From: Pseudomonas lurida
Lineage (GTDB): Bacteria; Pseudomonadota; Gammaproteobacteria; Pseudomonadales; Pseudomonadaceae
Assembly (NCBI RefSeq): GCF_002563895.1
Contig: NZ_PDJB01000001.1
Span: 6,245,501 to 6,309,500 of the forward strand
DNA length: 64,000 nucleotides
Reading direction: 5' to 3'
Shown: positions 55,490 to 64,000 of the stretch, piece after piece
Layout: the number at the start of each line of letters is the position of its first letter
How positions within the stretch are numbered: position 1 is the stretch's first letter
Notes under the pieces: model-generated
What the model saw: only the letters and a program-made list of their open reading frames with translations
Databases searched by the model: none
What the model was told of the DNA's origin: nothing
Made by a program: the position numbers and the translations under genes

Positions 55490-56377
55490 GTGGAAAAGTT
55501 TAAAGGCGCCTTGCTGGTAGGTGCTCTCCGGCTGTTTGCCCTGCTGCCTTGGCGCGCTGTCCAGGCGGTAGGCACGGCCATCGGCTGGATCATGTGGAAA
55601 ACCCCCAACCGTTCCCGCGACACCGTGCGGATCAACCTCTCCAAGTGCTTCCCGGAGATGGACCCCATTGAGCGCGAAGCGCTGGTCGGCCGCAGCCTGA
55701 TGGACATCGGCAAGTCCCTGACCGAAAGCGCCTGCGCCTGGATCTGGCCGGCCCAGCGCTCCATCGACCTGGTGCGTGAAGTCGAAGGCCTGGAAGTGCT
55801 GCACGAAGCCCTCGCCTCAGGCAAAGGCGTGGTTGGCATCACCAGCCACCTGGGCAACTGGGAAGTGCTGAACCACTTCTATTGCAGCCAGTGCAAACCG
55901 ATCATTTTCTACCGTCCGCCCAAGCTCAAGGCGGTGGATGAGTTGCTGCGAAAACAGCGCGTGCAGTTGGGCAACCGCGTAGCGGCGTCTACCAAGGAAG
56001 GCATCCTCAGTGTGATCAAGGAAGTGCGCAAAGGCGGCCAAGTGGGTATTCCCGCCGACCCGGAACCGGCTGAATCCGCCGGGATCTTCGTGCCGTTCTT
56101 CGCCACCCAGGCGCTCACCAGCAAGTTTGTGCCGAACATGCTCGCCGGCCACAAAGCCGTGGGTGTGTTCCTGCATGCCCTGCGGCTGCCGGATGGCTCG
56201 GGTTATAAAGTGATCCTGGAAGCGGCACCGGAAGACATGTACAGCACTGACACCGCTACGTCCTGCGCGGCGATGAGCAAGGTGGTGGAGCGGTATGTCG
56301 GTGCGTACCCGAGCCAGTACATGTGGAGCATGAAGCGCTTCAAGAAGCGCCCGCCGGGCGAGGCGCGGTGGTACTGA
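55490..56377 (+). CDS. lpxL: Lipid A lauroyl/myristoyl acyltransferase (LpxL/HtrB family)
   Basis: The 295-residue protein adds a secondary acyl chain to lipid A at the inner membrane. The N-terminus is hydrophobic (about residues 8-33); the catalytic HX4E motif is visible in GITSHLGNWEVL near residue 122. The locus equivalent in P. aeruginosa is PA0011, an HtrB homologue. It follows tag by 40 bases on the same strand with a caggagtgac ribosome-binding site. The acyl-chain specificity cannot be read. Confidence 0.93.
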   Translation: MEKFKGALLVGALRLFALLPWRAVQAVGTAIGWIMWKTPNRSRDTVRINLSKCFPEMDPIEREALVGRSLMDIGKSLTESACAWIWPAQRSIDLVREVEGLEVLHEALASGKGVVGITSHLGNWEVLNHFYCSQCKPIIFYRPPKLKAVDELLRKQRVQLGNRVAASTKEGILSVIKEVRKGGQVGIPADPEPAESAGIFVPFFATQALTSKFVPNMLAGHKAVGVFLHALRLPDGSGYKVILEAAPEDMYSTDTATSCAAMSKVVERYVGAYPSQYMWSMKRFKKRPPGEARWY

Positions 56378-56409
56378 GCCACCCCTGACTCAAGACCCAT
56401 GCAGATCTA

Positions 56410-56427
56410 ATGTGGGAGCTGGCTCAA
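56410..56427. repeat. Single degenerate half-REP
   Basis: The sequence atgtgggagctggctcaa resembles the outer arm of the REP elements at 17444 and 63777 but has no inverted partner. It lies between lpxL and the small TPR gene. It is probably a decayed REP. Confidence 0.45.
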
Positions 56428-56735
56428 GGTTGGCGATCGAGTTTCTTCAGGAACACCGCCATCTCTTTCTCGGCCTGCTTGTCGCCATGGGCTTGTGCCG
56501 CTTCGATGCCCTTCTCCCAGGCTTGTCGGGCTGCCGCGCTATCGCCTTGAGCGTGGTGCGCCTTACCCAACAGCTTCCACGCCGCCGAATACTTCGGATC
56601 GAACTCGACGCATTTCTGCAGATGCTCCGCTGCCTTGCTGTTGTCCTTCGCGTCCAGGTAACCCTTGCCCAAACCAAAACGCAGCAGCGCGTTATCCACA
56701 CCCTTGGCGAGCATTTTCTCCAGTGACTCAAGCAT
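56424..56735 (-). CDS. Small TPR-repeat protein
   Basis: The 103-residue protein consists of about two and a half tetratricopeptide repeats: MLAKGVDNALLRFGLGKGYL, NSKAAEHLQKCVEFDPKYSA and AAWKLLGKAHHAQGDSAAAR, with a lysine-rich end. No signal peptide is visible, so it is probably cytoplasmic and mediates protein contact. A similar small TPR gene sits beside trkA in other pseudomonads. Its partner is unknown. Confidence 0.88.
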   Translation of the reverse strand: MLESLEKMLAKGVDNALLRFGLGKGYLDAKDNSKAAEHLQKCVEFDPKYSAAWKLLGKAHHAQGDSAAARQAWEKGIEAAQAHGDKQAEKEMAVFLKKLDRQP

Positions 56736-56789
56736 ACAGAACCCCCTTGTAGGCGCCGGGGGGACGCCTATTCCTTGCCGGCGACGGCG

Positions 56790-58163
56790 TCAGAAAAAAC
56801 TCAGCCCCACGTGGAACAATTTCTCCACGTCGCGAATATGTTTCTTGTCCACCAGGAACAGGATCACATGGTCACCCGTGGCGATCACCGTATCGTCGTG
56901 GGCAATGATCACCTCTTCGTCACGAATGATCGCGCCAATGGTGGTGCCTGGCGGCAAGCCGATATCGCGGATGGCCTTGCCGATCACCTTGCTCGACTTC
57001 GAGTCGCCGTGGGCAATCGCTTCGATGGCTTCCGCCGCGCCGCGCCGCAGGGAATGCACGCTGACGATATCGCCGCGGCGCACGTGGGCGAGCAAGGTGC
57101 CGATGGTGGCCAACTGCGGGCTGATGGCGATGTCGATATCGCCGCCCTGGATCAAGTCCACATAGGCCGGGTTATTGATGATGGTCATCACTTTCTTCGC
57201 GCCCAAGCGCTTGGCCAGCAACGACGACATGATGTTGGCTTCGTCATCGTTGGTCAGCGCGAGGAAGATATCGGCGTCGGCGATGTTTTCTTCCATCAGC
57301 AGGTCGCGGTCCGAGGCACTGCCTTGCAGTACGACAGTGCTGTCCAAGGTGTCAGACAAATGCCGGCAACGAGCCGGGCTCATCTCGATGATCTTTACCT
57401 GGTAGCGGCTTTCGATGGCTTCGGCCAAACGCTCGCCGATCTGCCCGCCACCCGCGATGACGATGCGTTTGTAGGTCTCGTCGAGGCGGCGCATTTCACT
57501 CATGACGGCGCGAATATTCGCCTTGGCCGCGATGAAAAACACTTCGTCGTCAGCCTCGATCACTGTATCGCCCTGGGGCAGGATCGGGCGGTCACGGCGG
57601 AAAATTGCGGCTACGCGGGTTTCCACATTGGGCATGTGCTCACGCAACTGGCGCAGTTGCTGGCCCACCAGCGGGCCACCGTAATAAGCCTTCACCGCGA
57701 CCAATTGCGCCTTGCCACCGGCAAAGTCGATCACCTGCAAGGCGCCTGGGATTTCGATCAGGCGCTTGATGTAATGGGTGACCACTTGTTCAGGGCTGAT
57801 CAGTACGTCCACCGGAATCGCGTCGTTGTCGAACAGGCCGGCGCGGGTCAGGTAGGCCGCTTCGCGCACACGAGCGATCTTGGTCGGGGTATGGAACAGG
57901 GTGTGGGCGACCTGGCAGGCGACCATGTTGGTTTCATCGCTGTTGGTCACGGCGACGAGCATATCGGCATCGTCGGCACCGGCCTGGCGCAGCACCGTCG
58001 GAAACGACGCTCGACCCTGTACCGTACGGATATCCAGGCGGTCGCCGAGGTTGCGCAGGCGCTCGGCATCGGTGTCGACCACGGTGATGTCGTTGGCTTC
58101 GCTGGCCAAATGTTCGGCCAGCGAACCGCCGACCTGCCCTGCCCCAAGGATGATGATTTTCAT
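56790..58163 (-). CDS. trkA: Trk potassium-uptake regulatory protein TrkA
   Basis: The 457-residue peripheral membrane protein binds NAD(H) and gates the TrkH/TrkG K+ channel. It is a tandem of two RCK units: [19 protein letters not shown] at residues 3-21 and [19 protein letters not shown] near residues 233-251, each followed by a TrkA-C domain. No trkH gene is nearby, as is normal for this locus. The gene lies 22 bases after rsmB. Confidence 0.97.
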   Translation of the reverse strand: MKIIILGAGQVGGSLAEHLASEANDITVVDTDAERLRNLGDRLDIRTVQGRASFPTVLRQAGADDADMLVAVTNSDETNMVACQVAHTLFHTPTKIARVREAAYLTRAGLFDNDAIPVDVLISPEQVVTHYIKRLIEIPGALQVIDFAGGKAQLVAVKAYYGGPLVGQQLRQLREHMPNVETRVAAIFRRDRPILPQGDTVIEADDEVFFIAAKANIRAVMSEMRRLDETYKRIVIAGGGQIGERLAEAIESRYQVKIIEMSPARCRHLSDTLDSTVVLQGSASDRDLLMEENIADADIFLALTNDDEANIMSSLLAKRLGAKKVMTIINNPAYVDLIQGGDIDIAISPQLATIGTLLAHVRRGDIVSVHSLRRGAAEAIEAIAHGDSKSSKVIGKAIRDIGLPPGTTIGAIIRDEEVIIAHDDTVIATGDHVILFLVDKKHIRDVEKLFHVGLSFF

Positions 58164-58185
58164 CCGGTCACTCCCTTAAAACCAT

Positions 58186-59496
58186 TCAGCCGCGCGCGGC
58201 GGCGATCTTGATCAGTTTGGCGTAGTAGAAGCCATCATGTCCGCCTTCTTGCACGAGCAATTGGCGGCCATGGGGCTGCTTGATGCCAGCCGTGGTGGCG
58301 AGGTCCAGCTCCCGGGCGCCGCTGGTGCGGGCGAGGAAGGCTTCGATGACCTCGGTGTTCTCGGTGGGCAAGGTGGAGCAGGTGGCGTAAAGCAGGATGC
58401 CGCCGACTTCCAGGGTCGGCCACAGCGCGTCGAGCAGTTCGCCTTGCAGCACGGCCAGGGCGGCAATGTCGTCGGGTTGGCGGGTGAGTTTGATATCCGG
58501 GTGCCGGCGGATCACGCCAGTGGCTGAGCACGGTGCGTCCAGCAGGATGCGCTGGAACGGCTTGCCGTCCCACCATGCGGCAGTGTCGCGCCCATCGGCG
58601 GCGATCAGCTCGGCGCTCAAGCCCAGGCGCGCGAGGTTTTCCCGTACGCGCACCAAGCGCTTGGCTTCAAGATCCACAGCCACTACACCGGCCAGGTCTT
58701 TTTCGACCTCCAGGATGTGGCACGTCTTACCGCCGGGCGCACAGCAGGCGTCGAGTACGCGCTGGCCGGGAGCCAAGTCGAGCAAGTCGGCGGCCAACTG
58801 CGCAGCCTCGTCCTGCACACTGATCCAGCCTTCGGTAAAGCCCGGCAGGCTGCGCACATCGGCGGCGGCCTCGAGCACGATGCCGTCAGTGCTGTACACG
58901 CACGGCGTAGCGTTGATGCCGGCGTCGGTGAGCAATTGCAGGTAGGCATCACGGCCGTGGTGACGCCGGTTGACCCGCAGGATCATCGGCGGATGTGCGT
59001 TGTTGGCCGCGCAGATCGCTTCCCATTGCTCGGGCCAGAAGGCTTTCAGGGACTTTTGCAGCCAGCGCGGGTGAGCGGTACGCACTACCGGATCGTGTTC
59101 CAGCTCGGCCAGCAGCGCATCGCTCTCGCGCTGGGCACGGCGCAGCACGGCATTGAGCAAGGCCTTGGCCCAGGGCTTTTTCAGTTTGTCGGCACAACCG
59201 ACGGTTTCACCGATGGCAGCGTGGGCCGGCACGCGGGTGTAGAGCAACTGATAGAGGCCCACCAGCAACAGTGCCTCGACGTCCGCGTCCGCGCCCTTGA
59301 ACGGCTTTTGCAGCAGCTTGGCCGCTAGCGCAGACAAACGTGGTTGCCAACGGGCGGTGCCAAAGGCCAGGTCCTGGGTGAAACCGCGGTCGCGATCCTC
59401 GACTTTATCCAGCTGTGTCGGCAGTGAGCTGTTAAGCGAGGCCTTGCCGTTGAGGACAGCGGCGAGAGCCTTGGCGGCGGCCAGACGTGGGTTCAT
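58186..59496 (-). CDS. rsmB: 16S rRNA m5C967 methyltransferase RsmB
   Basis: The 436-residue enzyme (Sun/Fmu) has an N-terminal NusB-like RNA-binding domain (about residues 5-140) and a Rossmann methyltransferase domain with [15 protein letters not shown] near residue 250 and the two catalytic-cysteine motifs [18 protein letters not shown] and [14 protein letters not shown]. The start overlaps the fmt stop by four bases, so it is coupled to fmt. Confidence 0.98.
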   Translation of the reverse strand: MNPRLAAAKALAAVLNGKASLNSSLPTQLDKVEDRDRGFTQDLAFGTARWQPRLSALAAKLLQKPFKGADADVEALLLVGLYQLLYTRVPAHAAIGETVGCADKLKKPWAKALLNAVLRRAQRESDALLAELEHDPVVRTAHPRWLQKSLKAFWPEQWEAICAANNAHPPMILRVNRRHHGRDAYLQLLTDAGINATPCVYSTDGIVLEAAADVRSLPGFTEGWISVQDEAAQLAADLLDLAPGQRVLDACCAPGGKTCHILEVEKDLAGVVAVDLEAKRLVRVRENLARLGLSAELIAADGRDTAAWWDGKPFQRILLDAPCSATGVIRRHPDIKLTRQPDDIAALAVLQGELLDALWPTLEVGGILLYATCSTLPTENTEVIEAFLARTSGARELDLATTAGIKQPHGRQLLVQEGGHDGFYYAKLIKIAAARG

Positions 59497-60446
59497 TGAG
59501 CGGCCACCCCAAGGATCGTGCCCAGGGCAAATTTCTCACGACGGCTGTTGAACAAATCGCTGAAGTTCAGAGCCTTGCCGCCGGGCAATTGCAGACGAGT
59601 CAGGCACAGTGCCTGTTCACCGCAAGCCACCACCAGGCCATCTTTGCTGGCGCCGATGATTTCCCCTGGGGCGCCTTTGCCATCGGCCAACGTCGCGGCG
59701 AGTACCTTCAAGGCTTCGCCGTCGAGGCTGCTGTGGCAGATCGGCCACGGGTTGAACGCACGCACCAGGCGTTCCAACTCCACGGCGGGACGGCTCCAGT
59801 CGATGCGCGCTTCGTCTTTGTTCAGCTTATGGGCGTAGGTAGCCAGGCTGTCGTCCTGGACTTCACCTTGCAGGGTGCCGGCCGCAAGGCCGGTGATGGC
59901 CTGGATCACCGCGGGCGGGCCCAGTTCAGCCAGACGGTCGTGCAGGCTGCCGCCGGTGTCTTCGGCGGTGATAGGCGTGGTGACCTTGAGCAGCATCGGG
60001 CCGGTGTCCAGGCCCGCCTCCATGCGCATCACGGTCACGCCGCTCTCGCCGTCGCCCGCTTCCACGGCGCGCTGGATCGGCGCAGCACCGCGCCAGCGTG
60101 GCAACAGCGAAGCATGACTGTTGATGCAGCCCAGCCGCGGAATATCCAGCACCGCCTGGGGCAGGATCAGGCCGTAGGCCACCACCACCAGCAAGTCCGG
60201 TTGCAGCGCGGCCAATTCAGCCTGGGCTTCTGCGTTACGCAGGGTCGGCGGCTGCAGTACGGGAATAGTGTGCTCCAGCGCCAACTGTTTGACCGGGCTC
60301 GGCATCAGTTTTTGCCCGCGACCGGCCGGGCGATCCGGCTGGGTGTACACCGCGACGATGTCATGAGGGCTGGCAAGCAGCGCCTTGAGGTGTTCGGCGG
60401 CAAATTCGGGGGTACCGGCAAAAACAATGCGCAGTGGCTCGGTCAT
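59493..60446 (-). CDS. fmt: Methionyl-tRNA formyltransferase
   Basis: The 317-residue enzyme formylates initiator Met-tRNA using 10-formyl-THF. The substrate and cofactor site motif [19 protein letters not shown] is near residues 107-125, and the Rossmann start [18 protein letters not shown] is at 7-24. It lies downstream of def on the same strand, the usual def-fmt pair, but an intrinsic terminator-like hairpin separates the two here. Confidence 0.98.
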   Translation of the reverse strand: MTEPLRIVFAGTPEFAAEHLKALLASPHDIVAVYTQPDRPAGRGQKLMPSPVKQLALEHTIPVLQPPTLRNAEAQAELAALQPDLLVVVAYGLILPQAVLDIPRLGCINSHASLLPRWRGAAPIQRAVEAGDGESGVTVMRMEAGLDTGPMLLKVTTPITAEDTGGSLHDRLAELGPPAVIQAITGLAAGTLQGEVQDDSLATYAHKLNKDEARIDWSRPAVELERLVRAFNPWPICHSSLDGEALKVLAATLADGKGAPGEIIGASKDGLVVACGEQALCLTRLQLPGGKALNFSDLFNSRREKFALGTILGVAAQ

Positions 60447-60479
60447 GGGAGGTCTCGGTTAAAAGCAGTCACAAAAGAA

Positions 60480-60503
60480 AAAGGCTTGCCGCAGCAAGCC
60501 TTT
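60480..60503 (-). terminator. Intrinsic terminator between def and fmt
   Basis: The perfect stem aaaggcttgc/gcaagccttt with a four-base loop is followed on the minus strand by ttcttttgtg. It lies 12 bases past the def stop and about 34 bases before fmt. It should end or attenuate the def transcript before fmt, so fmt may have partial readthrough or its own promoter. Confidence 0.85.
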
Positions 60504-60515
60504 GGAAGAAGGGCA

Positions 60516-61022
60516 TCAAGCTTGCTGGCGATGCTTTTTTTCCAGCTTCTTCTTAATCCGGTCGCGCTTGAGCGTGGACAGGTAATCGACAAACAGCTTG
60601 CCATTGAGGTGGTCGCATTCGTGCTGGATGCACACTGCCAACAGGCCTTCGGCAATCAGCTCGAACGGCTTGCCGTCGCGGTCCAGGGCCTTGATCTTCA
60701 CGCGCAGCGGGCGCTCGACGTTCTCGTAGAACTCCGGCACCGACAGGCAACCTTCCTGGTATTCGCCCATCTCGTCGGTCAGCGGTTCGAACTCGGGGTT
60801 GATGTACACCATCGGTTCGCTGCGGTCTTCCGACAGGTCCATGACCACGATGCGCTGATGCACGTTGACCTGGGTCGCGGCGAGGCCGATGCCCGGGGCT
60901 TCATACATTGTTTCAAACATGTCATCGACCAACTGACGAACCTTGTCGTCCACTACGGCCACCGGTTTGGCGATCGTGCGCAGGCGCGAGTCGGGGAATT
61001 CGAGGATGTTCAAAATAGCCAT
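60516..61022 (-). CDS. def: Peptide deformylase
   Basis: The product has 168 residues from ATG 61022 ([14 protein letters not shown]); a longer frame to 61136 has no family similarity. The three metalloprotease motifs are intact: [16 protein letters not shown] with the metal-binding Cys, and QHECDHLNG with the two His and catalytic Glu. It removes the formyl group from nascent proteins. It is divergent from the LysM-family gene. Confidence 0.98.
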   Translation of the reverse strand: MAILNILEFPDSRLRTIAKPVAVVDDKVRQLVDDMFETMYEAPGIGLAATQVNVHQRIVVMDLSEDRSEPMVYINPEFEPLTDEMGEYQEGCLSVPEFYENVERPLRVKIKALDRDGKPFELIAEGLLAVCIQHECDHLNGKLFVDYLSTLKRDRIKKKLEKKHRQQA

Positions 61023-61157
61023 AAGCGTAATTGCTGCACATGTGAGGTAGAGGCAAATCGGCGTTGGGATGGACCCAGACAGCCGGTGTGAAGCGCCCCG
61101 AAGCCGCGAAGGCTCTGGCATTTCACGCGAACGCACATAATAAAGGAGATTGACCCC

Positions 61158-61934
61158 ATGAGGAAATCGCTACTCGTCTTGCTGCTGTGGGCCCCGTTCG
61201 CGATGGCCCTGCTGCCGCAGCCCGTCCAGCGACTGGATCAGCCGACGCAACACGCTATCCAGCGGTTTTTACTGCATAACCGCCTGCTTGATTCGCCCCA
61301 GGATCTGGACAACGCCCCGTACATTGTCGCCGCCGATGCAGGACGCGTGCTGGGTGCCAATGGCGAGCGGGTGCATGCCCGAGGCAACTTGGACCCTTCC
61401 CAGCCCGATTACGCAATCTTCCGACGGGGTAAGGTCTACACCGACCCCCACACCCAGGAACTGCTGGGCATCAATGCCGACGACATTGGCACTGCGCGAT
61501 TTGTCGTGGCCGGTGACCTGACGACCCTGGCCGTACAGCGGATCACCCAGGAGGTACGTCCCGGCGACCGCCTGCTGCGCGTGCAGTCTCCCGTCGACCC
61601 GACGACCTTTGGAGACACGCCGGCAGCGGCTTTTGTCGAAGGGCAAATCATCGATATCCCCAAAGGCGTCACTCAGATCGGCGTACTCGATGCAGTCACC
61701 CTGAACAAAGGCCGTCGCGACGGCCTGGTCGAAGGCCAACGCCTCAGTGTGATCAAGACTGGCGCTACCGTGCGCGACATCTTCACCGCAGCCCCGGTGA
61801 AGCTTCCCGATGAACACGCCGGCGTCCTACTGGTGTTTCGCACCTACGAAAAGCTCAGTTACGCCCTTGTGCTCAGTGCCTCACGACCGTTGGCGGTGAT
61901 GGACCGATTCGAGACTGCCCACCAAACACAATAA
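61158..61934 (+). CDS. LysM-family envelope protein lacking the LysM domain
   Basis: The 258-residue protein starts with a signal peptide ([18 protein letters not shown]). In other pseudomonads the gene at this position (P. aeruginosa PA0020, about 340 residues) carries a LysM peptidoglycan-binding domain just after the signal. Here that segment is absent: the signal leads directly into the downstream region ([20 protein letters not shown], then [20 protein letters not shown] and [20 protein letters not shown]). The remaining two-thirds, including [20 protein letters not shown], looks intact and in frame. No stray LysM coding remains in the 135 bases between def and this gene. Comparison is from memory. 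Confidence 0.82.
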   Translation: MRKSLLVLLLWAPFAMALLPQPVQRLDQPTQHAIQRFLLHNRLLDSPQDLDNAPYIVAADAGRVLGANGERVHARGNLDPSQPDYAIFRRGKVYTDPHTQELLGINADDIGTARFVVAGDLTTLAVQRITQEVRPGDRLLRVQSPVDPTTFGDTPAAAFVEGQIIDIPKGVTQIGVLDAVTLNKGRRDGLVEGQRLSVIKTGATVRDIFTAAPVKLPDEHAGVLLVFRTYEKLSYALVLSASRPLAVMDRFETAHQTQ

Positions 61935-61997
61935 ATAGCCTGCTAAATAAGTTACCAACAGAGTTATCCACAGCTTGTTCCGGTCAAGGATGATCAA

Positions 61998-63092
61998 ATG
62001 AATCCGATAAACTGTCATGAAATATCCCCGTCAGAACTGGAAGCCCGACTACGCTTGCACAGGCTGCCGGAACTGGGTCCCAAGCGCTTTCGCTTGCTGA
62101 TCGAAGCGTTCGGCTCTGCATCCAAGGCTCTCAGTGCACCCGCCAGTGCCTGGCGTTCACTGGGTGTGCCGGCCATCAGTGCCGACGCCCGTCGCAGCCA
62201 TGAAGTCCGCGAGGGTGCCCGTTCGGCATTGGCCTGGCTGGCGTGCCCGGGCCAGCATTTGCTGATGTGGGACCAGCCGGAGTACCCCGCGCTGCTCGCC
62301 CAGATTGATGACGCGCCACCGCTGTTATTCGTCGCCGGTGACCCCCTGATCCTGGAAAAACCGCAACTGGCGATGGTGGGGAGCCGCCGCGCAACCCGTC
62401 CTGGCATGGACACGGCGGCCGCGTTTTCCCGCAGCCTGGCGAGTGCCGGTTTTGTCATCACCAGCGGCCTGGCCTTAGGCATCGACGGCGCAGCTCATCA
62501 AGCCGCATTGGACGTGGGCGGCCAGACAATCGGGGTACTCGGCACCGGGCTGGAAAATTTTTATCCACAGCGTCACACACGCCTGGCGGCGGCGATGATT
62601 GACCAAGGCAGTGCCGTGGTTTCCGAGTTTCCCCTGGACGCACCGCCCCAGGCCGGCAACTTCCCCAGGCGTAACCGCATCATCAGCGGGTTGTCCCTGG
62701 GCGTACTGGTGGTGGAAGCCAGCATGGCCAGTGGTTCGCTGATCACCGCGAAACTGGCGGCCGAGCAAGGCCGCGAGGTGTATGCCATTCCGGGGTCCAT
62801 TCATCATCCCGGCGCCAAGGGCTGTCACCAGTTGATCCGTGACGGTGCGGTACTGGTGGAAACCATCGAGCACATTCTTGAAGGTTTGCGTGGCTGGCAG
62901 GCGCTGTCCCGACCGACGCCGATGCCTGTCGTGCATCCGCTGGTGGCGCTGCTGCACGCGGCGCCCCACACCAGTGAAGGCCTGGCGATTGCCAGCGGGC
63001 GGCCGCTGTCCCAGGTGTTGGCGACCCTGACCGAGCTTGAACTCGAAGGCCAGGTCATCTGCGAAAGCGGGCGCTGGCTTGCGCGCTGCTAG
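61998..63092 (+). CDS. dprA: DNA-processing protein DprA (Smf)
   Basis: The 364-residue protein loads RecA on incoming single-stranded DNA during transformation. An N-terminal SAM/HhH-like region (about 10-70) precedes the Rossmann-like core with [18 protein letters not shown] near residue 125 and [16 protein letters not shown], and a C-terminal winged helix (about 305-360). An exact DnaA box lies just upstream at 61964-61972 and another within the gene at 62561-62569. It follows the LysM-family gene as in P. aeruginosa. Confidence 0.97.
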   Translation: MNPINCHEISPSELEARLRLHRLPELGPKRFRLLIEAFGSASKALSAPASAWRSLGVPAISADARRSHEVREGARSALAWLACPGQHLLMWDQPEYPALLAQIDDAPPLLFVAGDPLILEKPQLAMVGSRRATRPGMDTAAAFSRSLASAGFVITSGLALGIDGAAHQAALDVGGQTIGVLGTGLENFYPQRHTRLAAAMIDQGSAVVSEFPLDAPPQAGNFPRRNRIISGLSLGVLVVEASMASGSLITAKLAAEQGREVYAIPGSIHHPGAKGCHQLIRDGAVLVETIEHILEGLRGWQALSRPTPMPVVHPLVALLHAAPHTSEGLAIASGRPLSQVLATLTELELEGQVICESGRWLARC

Positions 63093-63146
63093 GTTTTGTA
63101 ACGAAGATCGGTAAACTGCGCAGAGCTTTAGTCTGGAGAGTGAACC

Positions 63147-63703
63147 ATGGTCAACCGGTGGCGTGTGCTGGAAACCGCACGAGAAATTCGCGCAGGCGCG
63201 GTGATTGCCTACCCAACCGAGGCAGTTTGGGGCTTGGGCTGCGACCCGTGGAACGAAGAAGCAGTGGACCGTTTGCTCGCCATCAAGAACCGTTCGGTGG
63301 ACAAGGGCCTGATCCTGGTGGCGGACAACATCCGTCAGTTCGACTTCCTGTTCGAAGATTTCCGCAGGATTGGATCGACCGCATGGCCAGCACCTGGCCG
63401 GGCCCGAACACCTGGCTGGTGCCTCATCAGGACATGCTGCCGGAATGGGTAACGGGTGTTCACGACACCGTGGCGCTGCGGGTAACCGATCATCCACTGG
63501 TGCGCGACTTGTGCTCGCTGGTGGGGCCGTTGATTTCCACGTCGGCCAACCCCCAGGGACGTCCGGCGGCGCGCTCGCGGATTCGCGTGGAGCAATACTT
63601 CCGTGGCCAGGTAGACCTGGTATTGGGTGGCGCCCTGGGTGGGCGCAAGAACCCGAGCCTGATTCGCGATCTGGTGACGGGCGAGGTGGTGCGGCCTTCC
63701 TGA
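63147..63703 (+). pseudogene. tsaC: Threonylcarbamoyl-AMP synthase gene with one-base frameshift
   Basis: The first frame gives [20 protein letters not shown] through FEDF and then runs into unrelated residues and a stop at 63452. The conserved continuation [20 protein letters not shown] to the end (GEVVRPS) lies in the next frame up to 63703. A single missing C in tttccgcag, about 63362 (expected tttcccgcag), restores a 185-residue TsaC/YrdC protein. The enzyme makes threonylcarbamoyl-AMP for t6A in tRNAs, which is normally essential, so a sequencing error or another genomic copy is more likely than true loss. Confidence 0.85.
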
Positions 63704-63717
63704 GGCCGAGGCGCGGC

Positions 63718-63800
63718 CATCGCGGGCAAGCCCGGCGCCCATACTTGATCCGTGTTCGTCATGACACGCGGTCAAATGTGGGCGCCGGCTGCCCGCGATG
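63718..63800. repeat. REP palindrome pair (REPIN)
   Basis: The left arm catcgcgggcaagcc (63718 on) and right arm ggctgcccgcgatg (ending 63800) form an imperfect inverted repeat, with a second inner pair, ggcgccca and tgggcgcc. It lies between tsaC and the convergent qor gene. Its core differs from the two other REPINs (gcgggcaagccc against gcgggcttgctc on the opposite reading), so it may belong to another REP subgroup. Confidence 0.8.
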
Positions 63801-63832
63801 AGGCGTTTACAGGCTCCAGATTATCGATTGTC

Positions 63833-64000
63833 CTACGGCAACAGAATGGGTCGACCCTGTCGTGCGCGCCCGGACACTCGGTCTGTGCCTTCGCCGCATC
63901 CGCCAGTGGAATAGCGCTGGTTGATATCAATGCGCACCTTACCGCTCTTGATCATCGAGAACAGGTCATCCGCCATTGCCTGCAGGTTCTGCGGGTTATT
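63833..64000 (-). CDS. qor: NADPH:quinone oxidoreductase, C-terminal part only
   Basis: The minus strand is open from the window end to TAG at 63833-63835, giving 55 residues that include LFSMIKSGKVRIDINQRY and end in PILLP, the C-terminal pattern of the Qor zeta-crystallin family. The location after tsaC matches P. aeruginosa PA0023. The stretch between QRY and PILLP reads STGGCGEGTD and RVSGRARQGR. In the other frame the bases read PLADAAKAQTE, which is what the family shows. This implies compensating one-base insertions and deletions in about 90 bases. Confidence 0.75.
   Translation of the reverse strand, partial: NNPQNLQAMADDLFSMIKSGKVRIDINQRYSTGGCGEGTDRVSGRARQGRPILLP

Overview
The window is about 64 kb of the chromosomal replication-origin region of a Pseudomonas, most likely a member of the P. 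fluorescens group. The basis is the conserved block yidC-yidD-rnpA-rpmH / oriC / dnaA-dnaN-recF-gyrB, the flanking block mnmG-rsmG-parA-parB-atp operon-glmU-glmR-glmS, and on the other side plsC(lptA)-gmhB-glyS-glyQ-tag-lpxL-trkA-rsmB-fmt-def-LysM-like-dprA-tsaC-qor. This is the order known from P. aeruginosa PA0001-PA0023 and PA5549-PA5570. GC-rich codon use and REP palindromes of the P. fluorescens type agree. The species assignment is from memory of gene order, not from a search.

Layout. 1-4.8 kb: a compact plus-strand operon of lipid enzymes (alpha/beta-hydrolase fused to a methyltransferase, PAP2 fused to a dual-specificity phosphatase, a small membrane protein, a PlsC-type acyltransferase, a CdsA-type cytidylyltransferase). 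4.9-6.1 kb: Lrp-type regulator divergent from a LysE exporter. 6.2-14.3 kb: bacterial alpha-2-macroglobulin (YfhM type) overlapping penicillin-binding protein 1C. 14.3-18.9 kb: a small unknown protein, glmS, its DeoR-type regulator, and glmU (amino-sugar supply for envelope). 19-26.2 kb: the complete ATP synthase operon. 26.3-30.5 kb: parB, parA, rsmG, mnmG. 30.5-31.1 kb: AT-rich non-coding stretch with DnaA-box-like sites. 31.1-35.1 kb: an iron-starvation cassette (ECF sigma factor, FecR anti-sigma, TonB-dependent receptor) lying between mnmG and mnmE. 35.2-39.1 kb: mnmE, yidC, yidD, rnpA, rpmH. 39.1-39.7 kb: oriC. 39.7-45.9 kb: dnaA, dnaN, recF, gyrB, with parS sites in recF and just after gyrB. 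46-50.3 kb: response regulator, secreted FecR-domain protein and CHASE2 histidine kinase, an accessory signalling module. 50.4-64 kb: housekeeping genes listed above, ending in the 3' part of qor.

Genes near the origin mostly point away from it: minus strand to the left (mnmE back to glmS), plus strand to the right until gyrB, so transcription and replication are co-directional there. ParA/ParB, the parS sites, oriC and DnaA form the replication and segregation hub. GlmS/GlmU, PBP1C, LpxL, GmhB and PlsC all feed envelope synthesis.

Most notable: (i) the CHASE2 kinase / FecR / response-regulator module; (ii) the lipid operon at the left end; (iii) the siderophore-receptor cassette between the two tRNA-modification genes; (iv) a LysM-family protein that has lost its LysM domain; (v) 29 exact DnaA boxes counted by eye, most of them outside the origin; (vi) a one-base frameshift in tsaC and apparent paired indels in qor at the right end, which look like sequence errors or recent damage. 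I found no rRNA, tRNA, CRISPR array or insertion sequence.
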